Source: Tubulanus polymorphus (lineage: Eukaryota > Nemertea > Palaeonemertea > Tubulaniformes > Tubulanidae). Taken from it: a stretch of 64,000 nt of DNA. Positions 1-9,600 of this stretch are shown here, one piece after another. The stretch's first letter is position 1; each line of letters opens with the position of its first letter. The stretch spans positions 20,738,001 through 20,802,000 of the forward strand of contig NC_134025.1 in the NCBI RefSeq assembly GCF_964204645.1. The letters are read 5' to 3'. Below the pieces are notes generated by a model. It was given only the letters and a program-made list of their open reading frames with translations. It was not told the origin of the DNA and ran no database searches. Made by a program: the position numbers and the translations under genes.

Positions 1-347
1 TGATGTATCGATTGGAAAAAAACGTCTATAGAAATGGCGGAGAAGAAGGGGTACGATGGAATAATTACATGTAATACCAGTCAGTTTACAGCTGTAAGTT
101 AAATGGATGCCTGATAAAATTACAACATATATTATCGTGACATTAATATAAAATTTATTAGATATTTCTCCTTATTTTCCAGGATCTAGCACATGCGTTC
201 CTCGGATACGAAACTATTGGACGTTTTTCGATCAGAGATTACGTGACAAGCGACGGAAAACAACCTTTTGCATCAGCTCCTAAAGATTCTACCTTAGTCC
301 TACAAATAAGATATTTTAATCAGAATGAATTGGTTTCAGAATATTAG
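1..347 (+). pseudogene. 3' end of an upstream ebony-like paralogue, frameshifted
   Basis: Two exon pieces are visible: 1-93 and 183-347, separated by an 89-bp intron (GTAAGT at 94, TTTTCCAG ending at 182). They encode the C-terminal GNAT-like end of an NRPS-like amine synthetase and match the equivalent part of the complete gene at 3695-10692, including the splice position and the last exon (DLAH...GYETI...RDYVT.DGKQPFASAPKDS), ending in TAG. Aligned to that copy, a run of seven A at 16-22 carries one extra base. Upstream of it the matching reading is in frame 3 (MYRLEK); downstream it is in frame 1, where a TGA lies at 1-3. The copy is therefore either a recent pseudogene or carries a homopolymer error in the assembly. 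The rest of the gene lies left of the window. Tandem duplication is clear; functional status is not. Confidence 0.7.
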
Positions 348-777
348 CTGATTAATCGAAAACTTGCATCGTTCCTCCCGATTGCGTTCTCTTAGCTGGT
401 ACAAATGATGGTTGGTCGGTTCTTGGGATTGAATCGGTTACAGAGTCTTTGTAATAAGGGAATAACTGCTTTCTTGCGGCAATATGGAATAACATGATTT
501 ACATATGACATTCCGATAGACTTCTATGCTTTTATTACCATATACATTTTTACGTTTGAAAATGTATGTCACACATTACCAAATGAGGAATGAATTCAAT
601 GTTTTATATTAGGGCATATACACAATCATTTACAACCGAACGAACAAAAGTGCCATCTATTAGGCCATTGGTGAATTTGAACTTTTAGCTTTCAATCGGT
701 ACACCGTATCATTCAAATTGCATACAAATGTTTTAGACAATATGATAGATTTTAATTTGAATAGAGATAGTCTTTTT
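348..777. other. Spacer between the ebony-like copies, no gene seen
   Basis: AT-rich sequence following the TAG of the upstream copy. No convincing ORF, RNA gene or clear poly(A) signal was found before the MITE that starts at 778. Confidence 0.5.
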
Positions 778-1237
778 AATAAGCCTTTTTACAGTTTCAA
801 GGCGCCATTTTTTGGGTACCCGCCGAAAATGTTACTTAAAAACTAATAAAGATAAGTGAAAACGGTAAAAAGCACGTAACACTACATATAGATGTCTATC
901 GATCCTGAAAATTTCAAAAATGTCGATTAAAATTTGTAAGAATTACGAACTTTTGAATGACATGGGCAATAATTCAAGTTCGGGAAGACGATATCAATGT
1001 TGATAACTTCACCAGCGCACATTGTAGCATTAACTTGATAAATGAGTGATATCATAAAAAAGTTAATTATCAGCCGAGTTCATCGATATTTTCACTTTGT
1101 TTCTATCTTATTCCAATCCAGAGGTATGAACGAAATGAGAAAATCAAACGGGGCAAAAATAGGGACAAAAAATTCAACAATGCGGACCCGGCGGGTACCA
1201 CAAAAAATGGCGCCTGGAAACTGTAAAAAGGCTTATT
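778..1237. mobile_element. 460-bp MITE with ~45-bp terminal inverted repeats
   Basis: The left end starts AATAAGCCTTTTTACAG at 778 and the right end closes with CTGTAAAAAGGCTTATT at 1237. The two ends are reverse complements over about 45 bp with only a few differences, including the block around GGCGCCATTTTTTGG. The interior has no coding capacity, and no convincing target duplication is visible. A short ORF at 1042-1278 is only read-through of the element. Confidence 0.8.
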
Positions 1238-2930
1238 GTGTTGTTTTTTTCATTTTCAAAAATTTTGTTGGAATCTAGTAAAAACTGTTAAACAAATATT
1301 ACTTCTGTTAACAATATTTAGAATTTATAATAAACTTGTACGTGAAATAGTTTTGCTACTAGATACTGTTCAAAATCTTCATTGTTATTTGGTTGACTAT
1401 ATTCACCATTGGTTTTTAATTTGATTTTACTAAGAGCGCGTTCTAGTGTTCAGAATATGCGTATAATTTCTTCGATATAAATTTCGCGATTAAGATATTT
1501 TGTCAGCAGCTATTTGAGCCATATGAAAAATATTTACAATGTCACTACTATTTACAATGTATACAATTTATAATAAACTTGTACATGAAATATTTTTAGA
1601 ATAAAAGTCCCACTTGACAATCACAGGATCGAAATTGTTTTTGAAATATCGAAACTATTAAAATTTATTAAAAACCCGAATTTTCGGTTTTATACTAAAA
1701 AACCATTTTCAGTAACGGAAAAGAACTTTAAAACTAAATTTAGATCCATGGGTAACATGATTACGTGGTAAAACTACGCAATGAACCTTGTGATGAATCT
1801 TATGAATCTTGCAATTAATTCTAGTATGAAACCGAAAATTCGGGTTTTGATTAATTTGAATGGTTTAGATTTTAAAAAAGTTTTTTCAATCATGTGATTG
1901 TGGGACTTATATTCTTTTCGTCTCTCGCGATTCATTGCGTAGTTTTACCACGTTATGAAATATTTTTGTTAGAAAATGGTGCTATCTTCAGAAAACCCAT
2001 TTTGATTTGATAGACTACATATTCTATATTAAATATTAGCAAAAGCACTAGGTAAGTGCTCAGAATATGCGCATCAAGTTCCCAACCAACATATTTTGCC
2101 AGCAGATTTCTTTTCAGATAAATGTTTTTATTCATTCCATTCTTCCTATTCAATTGGCGTTTATAAAGACCATTTTACGAAGTTCAGTAAAGAGTTTCCG
2201 TTTGTTCTTGTTGTTTTTAAAATCTTTTATCTTATGTAATGTGAATATATATGTGAAATATACACGTATTTGAGGAATGAGAGAACTAACAGTGATGTTT
2301 GCGCAGGTTCGTTGCTGCCTGGCCACATATTCTGCAGAGTGGTTCGTCAGAAACCATCCATCTCACCACATTTTAGCTGTTGCCGAAGTGTTTAGTCTCC
2401 ATTGCATTTTGTCAAACATCCGATATGATGCTCGGTGGCTGGCGTTTTTCCACGCTCCTTTTTAGTCAATATCCTGATATAAAAGCGGGCTTTGTCCTAT
2501 TTTATCGGACGAAGCGTTTTACTATATCGGGTGACCAGGTGGTGTCAATCAATTTTCGGCAGATAAGCAGATTCTGCGCCACGCTGACCGATAGAACCAT
2601 GAACTCTAAAACGAATTAGAAATTTACATCAATGACGTTAGATTCACTATTCGTTTCCAGTCCATGATTGAACACAGCGACACTCTGCGCGACATACGCG
2701 CGATGCAACAGTAATCTCCGTTAACCGCAGTCACAATTCATTAATGCTGTTTGCTCTTCTGGCTGGCAATAGATAATACAGTCTCTAAGGTAAGTGGGAT
2801 TGAACAGGTTTATCGCAGTATTCAAAGCTTAACCGATCATTGTCATTCAATAAGATGCGATTTAAATGTATAGTCGTAATCAATTGAAATGTAATATGAT
2901 GATGTGTATATTTTATGTGAACCGCCATAA
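1238..2930. other. Repeat-derived spacer; possible 5' exon near 2640-2789
   Basis: This stretch holds an inverted-repeat element (described separately) and two related direct repeats around 1320 and 1560 that share ATAAACTTGTAC and TGAAATA. A good splice donor (CTAAG then GTAAGTGG) at 2790 follows a less AT-rich stretch and could close a non-coding first exon of the ebony-like gene at 3695. The matching acceptor would be the pyrimidine-rich TTTTTTCTTTCAG ending at 3423, or CTTCAG ending at 3676. This first exon is inference only. Confidence 0.3.
1598..1915. mobile_element. MITE with inverted ends and a second offset inverted repeat
   Basis: The left end AGAATAAAAGTCCCAC (1598) matches the right end GTGGGACTTATATTCT (1915) in inverse orientation. 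A second inverted pair, centred on AACCCGAATTTTCGG near 1670 and CCGAAAATTCGGGTTT near 1835, lies inside. A third pair of about 25 bp (GTGGTAAAACTACGCAATGA near 1766 and its reverse complement near 1950) overlaps the right boundary, so two elements may be nested. Confidence 0.6.
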
Positions 2931-2961
2931 AACGCAGTGAAGAGCGGTATAGAAATAAATG

Positions 2962-3037
2962 TTGATGATAACAATAATAATGATAATGATAATAATAGAA
3001 ATAATAATAATTATTATAATATTAATAACATTTATCT
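2962..3037 (+). repeat. AAT/GAT-type trinucleotide microsatellite
   Basis: Imperfect AAT/GAT trinucleotide repeat of about 75 bp, with a TTA-type block continuing on its 3' side. Low-complexity ORFs read through it and are not genes. Confidence 0.85.
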
Positions 3038-3694
3038 TTATACCACTCTCCACTGCGTTATTATCATTAGAATTATTATTACGAACATTTACATTTTACA
3101 TTATGCACGAACATTTACATTTGATAAACCCAACTACGTGTACGTAAGTATACATGGAACTTTATCTGATATACTTGTAAAATATACGCTTTGTGTACAG
3201 ATACCCACCCTTAGTTTGATCATGGACCCTAAAATCCGTTTATGAGTCAATAGTTTGATTTTGAATTAACTGCCGACTAGTAAGGTCTGAATTTACTAAG
3301 ACCCAATAACGTGCAACTGATCGCTGATTGCTCCACCTACACTATTCGCCTATTCCACTGTTTTACACTTTTTAATGTTTGTAGCGATTAATGTACACTA
3401 TACAAAATACTTTTTTCTTTCAGTGAGATATACTTCTGCATGATATAAATTCATCATCATTTTTCATCAATTCATCCCTTTTATTTGTTTTTTCTTTAAT
3501 TTGTTGATGTTTGGGTCAAGGTGTCTGAACATCATTTTGGAGCCTCTATAGGGATCCCTAGTTTTTTAAGTTCTACTGCTGTCGAATATCCACACATATC
3601 CACTCTACAGCGCCATATTCCTTAGATAAGGCTTAATCAATATTTTTCTAACTTTGGGCAATCATATCTACTTCAGGTATATAACTCAAACAGT

Positions 3695-6600
3695 ATGCTG
3701 AAGGGAATTGCCATAGAATGGAGAGGCCAGAATCTTGTGGTCGAAATCTTTGAAGATACATGTCAAAAGCATCTAGACGATGTAGCCTGTTATAGTGATG
3801 ATAAATCAGTAACGTATAAGGAACTGAATGAAGCGTCAAATAAAATAGCCCGCGCACTCCTGCATCAACTTAATCACTTTGATCACGTATCTTCCAATCA
3901 GGACAAGTTGAAATGCGTCGGAATTTTCATGGAACCTACCTACGATCGACTGGTTACGATCATAGCACTTCTTAAATTAAACATAGCGTATGTGCCATTA
4001 GATCCAGTTATTCCCTTGAATAGGTTAAAGCTGATTTTGCGAGAAGCAAATCCGATGTGTATAATTTCTTCCGCTGCGCTCTACGATCAGCTAATGACGG
4101 CCGAAATGTTAGTTGAGGGTCATGGCATCTTTAAGTATGGTCATCTGTACAAAATTGGTAGTAACATCAGTCAAAAGAAAATATCTCCCCAAGAGAGGTT
4201 TTCTCCAACGGCATTAGATCCGCCATTCTGTATCCTTTATACCTCGGGAAGCACTGGTACGCCGAAAGGTGTCCGTCTCCGCAACAGCAACGTTATCAAC
4301 CGGCTTAACTGGCAATGGAACGAAGTACCTTTCCAAAATGGTGATGTTGGATGTGCTAAAACCTCACTTCTTTTCGTGGACTCGATTACTGAAATGTTCG
4401 GATGTCTCTTGAAAGGTGTCCCTTTCGTGATCATACCGAAATCTGTCGTTCAAAATCCAGAAAGGTTTTTCTCTGCTCTCCAAAAACATAGAGTAACGCA
4501 CCTTATTCTGGTGCCTTCTCTGCTCAGAGTTATTTTTACCGTTATTAAGATGAATGATTCATGCCACCAGTTATCTGATCTACGCTACGTCGTTTCCAGC
4601 GGTGAAACCCTGCCGGTTGAACTAGCTCGGCAGTTCTTTGATGTTTTTCCAAGCAACGTCACTCTAGCGAATTATTACGGCAGTACTGAGATAACTGGAG
4701 ACGTCACATTTCAACTAATGAAATGTTTAACCGATGTTGATAAGTCAACCGTCGATGGTAAGCTTTCAATTGGACGGCCGATTGGTAATAGCAACATCTA
4801 TATTGTCGATGAAGGCCTTGCGTTGACCTCTGGTACTGGAGAATTGTTGGTTAGTGGCTTAAACGTATCCGATGGCTACGTGGACACAGAAAACATGGTA
4901 AACTTTCTTCCAAACCATCTTTACTCCGAGATCGGACACGAACACCTGTATCGAACCGGTGATTACGCGCGGGTCGTTGACAATATCGTGATATATGAAG
5001 GTCGTACTGATTCACAGGTCAAAATCCGAGGTCAAAGGGTTAACATGGCTGAAGTCGAACGACTTATTTCAAGTTGTAAGGGTGTAGAAAAAGTTGTAGT
5101 TCTATTGTGTACATCGGGTGATGGAAATGAGGTCATCGTCGCGTTCTATACCACGGCTGATGGAGTACGTGAAGACGTCATTAACGAGGCCTGCAAGAAA
5201 TCGCTTCCTGGTTACATGTTACCGGAAATTATACTTATTCAAGAATTTCCACTGCAGGCAGCGACGGGAAAAATTGATCGGGTTGGACTTAAGCATATTT
5301 ATTCTTCATCCAAAAATCCGAAATGTGAACATTTCGTATTTTCGGACAAAACGACTGATGATATCGTGACTGCAGTTTCCGATGTGCTAGGAATTTCGAA
5401 ATCAAAACTGAATGCAGATGTCAATTTCTTTGAAGTCGGGGGCAATTCGATAAATGCGATTAACGTTTTAGCAAAAATCAAATCTATGGGTTACTTAACT
5501 GATGTTGCTTCCTTCATCTCGGCCTCGAGTATAAACGATTTCATCAAATCTTTGAAACGGGCTCGTGAAGAAGAGCTAGTATATCAAAAAAATATCGGTG
5601 ACTATGTTATAGTCCCGTTAACCGATGTTATGGATAAAAAAGAAGAAATCACCAAGAATTTTGGAGATACATACACGAAGAAGGATGCGCTGAGCATAGC
5701 TGTTGGGTTAAAACCATCCGAATTCCAGATGTACGTGTCGTCTTTCTGGGAATATTTCCCTAGATCGGGCGCTTCGTGCGTGTGCCTTGATAGCAACGGG
5801 AAAGTTATGGGTGCATCACTCGTCGCTACTGGCGAAGTTACATCGAATATGCAATTCGAGGGCGGTAACACGATATTCCATTTTTTGGAGTACGTCGAGA
5901 GCCACGGCGCCAATCTTATCACCGATAATTTTGCCGATTCTTTCCTGATCGGAACATCGCCTGATCTGTCAGCGCAAGAGAACGTGCAAGTCACGTATCT
6001 AATGGAAAAAGCGTCACTAGAAATGGCTGAAAAGATGGGATACGATGGAATGATAACATGCAATACCAACCAGGTAACAAAAGTAAGTACACGTACATTG
6101 ATGATTATACCAATACCTGTTTATATCAGTACTGATTTCTTCCATAACCACGATCTCGCGAGCGTCTTTGGTCTGGAACAACGGTTCACACTTGTGCCAA
6201 ATGGGCCCTTGCCTGTTTGGCACGGGCCAAATTTGGACCAACTAAAAACGTCGGACAACGCCCAAGCCTAATTTTAGCACTGGACATATTAGCCGAGATC
6301 CCACGGAGACGATTTTGCCTGGGCTAAATTGGCACAGATCAGGCTCAGGCCATATTTGGCCCGTGCCTAATTAGAGAGCGCGTCCACACGCAAACCATTC
6401 ACTCGATACTAAACAGTGGTCAAACAAAGTGAAGTGGATCATTTTTGGTGCCAGTTGCAATTCAAACGCAATCATTTATGTGGCGGTAGAATTTGGCTCG
6501 GGCCTGGTCCGACGTTTCTGGTCGGGCCAAATTTGGCCCGGGCCAAACAGGCAAGGGCCCATATGGTACCCGTGTGAACAGTTGTCCTAAGGATTCAAGA

Positions 6601-9600
6601 TGGCGGACTAGTGCGATCACGCATTCGTATATGTCCTGACAAAAATTATTTATCAAGTGTTTTTCACTGTGGATTTATAACGAGTAATGGGTTCATTGGA
6701 TAGGAAGTGTTCTATCAAGTTTCCTCTGAATGAGGTAAACGGAAAAATTCTTCATCAAGATGTCATTAACGCTATAAAGGACAGTGCCGACGATGACGTG
6801 AGTAAAATAGCAGCGATTCAAATAACGTCAAAATTTTGCATAATTACTGCAGTAGATGAAACGAGTAAAGATCTTCTGAAACAATCCGGATTAATCTTTC
6901 GAGGGAATAAAATCACTCCGGATGATGTAGATTTAACCTTTTTGTCTGTGAAAATAGTCGATGCTCCGTATGAGATGTCGGATCTGACCATTGTCAACTT
7001 TATTAAAAATTATGGTGATTATGTTGAAGGATCGGTAAAAAAAGGCGTGATAAGGGACACTCAAATATATACTGGGACCAGATATTTGAAATTGAAACAA
7101 GTCAATAAAGTTATTCCAAACTTCACATCAACCGATGGATTCCGCGTAAGAGTGTACTGTGAGGGTATAGGGTGTCAACATTGCCTTGGCGATCATCGCT
7201 CAGCTGACTGTCCGTCACGATTTAAGTGTTTCAAATGTGGCGCCGCAGAGCATAAAGCTCGTGATTGTACCGTGACTCTGAGCGACACGATATCCAACGA
7301 AGGGCGTGACTATTGCGAGAAAACGTCAAGCGAACCGCTGTCCAATACTATTACAAATAATGTATTAGTAATCGGTGATTCTAACCTCCGTGACTTCGAG
7401 TTTCCGAATGGCACGGTTAATTGCCAGCCTGGTGCTAGCGGTGAAAAGATTTCATCGCTTCTGAATAAAGCTGACAATCAGATTCTAGATCGATCGTCGA
7501 TTACTGACGTTATTCTCCACTTAGGTACAAACGATATAAGTAACAACAAAAATGACAGTGACACTGTAGTGGTGAATCTGTCCTTAGCCATGGCTAAAAC
7601 GACGGAACATTTCAATGAAGCCCAGATTCACTTCTCTAGTATCATTCCAAGAAAAGGTAACTCCAACAACGTAAAAGAGTACAACAGCCTTGCAATAGCA
7701 GTTAACAACCATATCGGGAAACTATGCGCGGAACAGAATATCATGTTTATTGATAATGACACTATATTGAAACTTAAACCGTCTGGTAAAGCTTTGGACC
7801 ACTTTTATTCGCCGACCGATAAAAGTGGTATTCACCTCAGTGAAACCGGCAAGCTTGCATTGCTTAAACACTTTTGCGAGGCAATAGATGGCGTCACTAG
7901 TGATGCTTTCTGCACACCGACCTTGGCAAAACGAAAGGAGAGATCACTATCCGGAACACCACCTTCAATAGAAAAAACCAGGAAAAAACAATACGTTGAA
8001 TATTAGTCAAACACCATGACTTGTTATTTGTATGAAAAGCTCAGTAACTGATATACCTTGTACAAACAACAGTTGTTTGTACTTTAATGTTGACGAGGAT
8101 TCTCCTCTTGAACGGGGAAGTCTATCCATCATTTCTCATAACATCAGAAGTGTCAACAAAAATTTTGACAGTTTAACTGATTTTTTGAATTGTTGTAATG
8201 GTCAATTTTCGGTCATTGGTTTGACCGAGACTTGGACTAATTCAAATAATTCTAACTCCAATTTGTATAGAATTAACGGTTACACGAGTATTTTTAAATC
8301 CCGCGCCAATGGTCAACTTGGTGGCGGCGTAGCTCTCTTCCTAAAGGAAAATTTCAATTTCAAAGTACGGACAGACTTATCAACTAGGAATCATACTTTC
8401 GAATCTTTATTCATCGAAATTGTTTTAGGTAAAAAATCCAATATTATTATTGGAGTAATATATAGACCTCCAGGAGGAAAATTACCAACTTTTCAAGATG
8501 AATTTGAACTCAAAATTGCGAAAGTTTGTCCTTTGTTTAAATCCGGAGCCCCTAATTCTTTAAATAATTATCGACCCATATCTTTGCTTCCTAGCTTCTC
8601 AAAAATTCTGGAAAAACTAGTTTACAACAGATTGGTTTCCTTTTGTAACAAACAGGATATTGTAATCCCATACCAGTTTGGCTTTCGTTCAAAACATTCA
8701 ACAGACTTGGCATTAACCAAGGTTGTTGATAATCTTTCTGAAGCCTTGGAAAATAAGAATATTACTATTGGATTATTCTTGGACCTGTCTAAGGCATTCG
8801 ACACCGTTAACCATGACATTTTGTTAATGAAGCTTGATTATTACGGAATCCGAGGTGTTCCTCATGATTGGTTTAAAAGCTACCTGACTGACAGGAGTCA
8901 AGTTTTAAGTTTCAACAATACCTTATCGTCTCCATTAAATATATCAATTGGTGTACCCCAGGGTTCTATTCTAGGCCCTTTGCTCTTTTTATTATACGTT
9001 AACGATTGCGTTAATGCGTCCAAATTACTCCATTTTATCCTCTTTGCCGATGACACGAATTGTTTTTATAGTAACTCTAATATCAAAGAATTGGTTTCCA
9101 TAGTAAAATCTGAACTGGCGAAACTTGGCATCTGGTATCAAGTAAACAAACTTTCAATAAATATTGCGAAATGCCGCTTTATGATTTTTGGTCGTGTAGA
9201 TCACTTTAATTCTTCCATTTGGTTAAATGGAGAATTAATCAAACGTGTACATAGTACGAATTTTCTTGGTCTTTTTATAGATGACAAATTAAATTGGGAT
9301 GTCCATATCAAATATGTCTGCAGTAAAGTGTCACGCTCCATTGGAATTTTAACCAGATTAAAAAAGCATTTCCCATCAAATATCCTTATTACCCTTTATT
9401 ATAGTTTTGTTTATCCTCATTTACAATATTGTAATTTAATCTGGGGAAGTTATTATGCAAACAAGCTTAATCCACTAATTTTACTACAAAAAAGAGCAGT
9501 AAGAATAGTTAATAAGTCTCATTTCCTAGAACACACTGACCCTATCTTCAAGAAATTGAATATCCTAAAATTTAGACATATTACAAAATTTCAATTGAGT

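Noticed and set aside
6083-6271. Extension of the ebony-like ORF to 858 codons
   Set aside because: It reads through a perfect GTAAGT donor into a MITE. The paralogue shows the same splice position and the true last exon is at 10552-10692.
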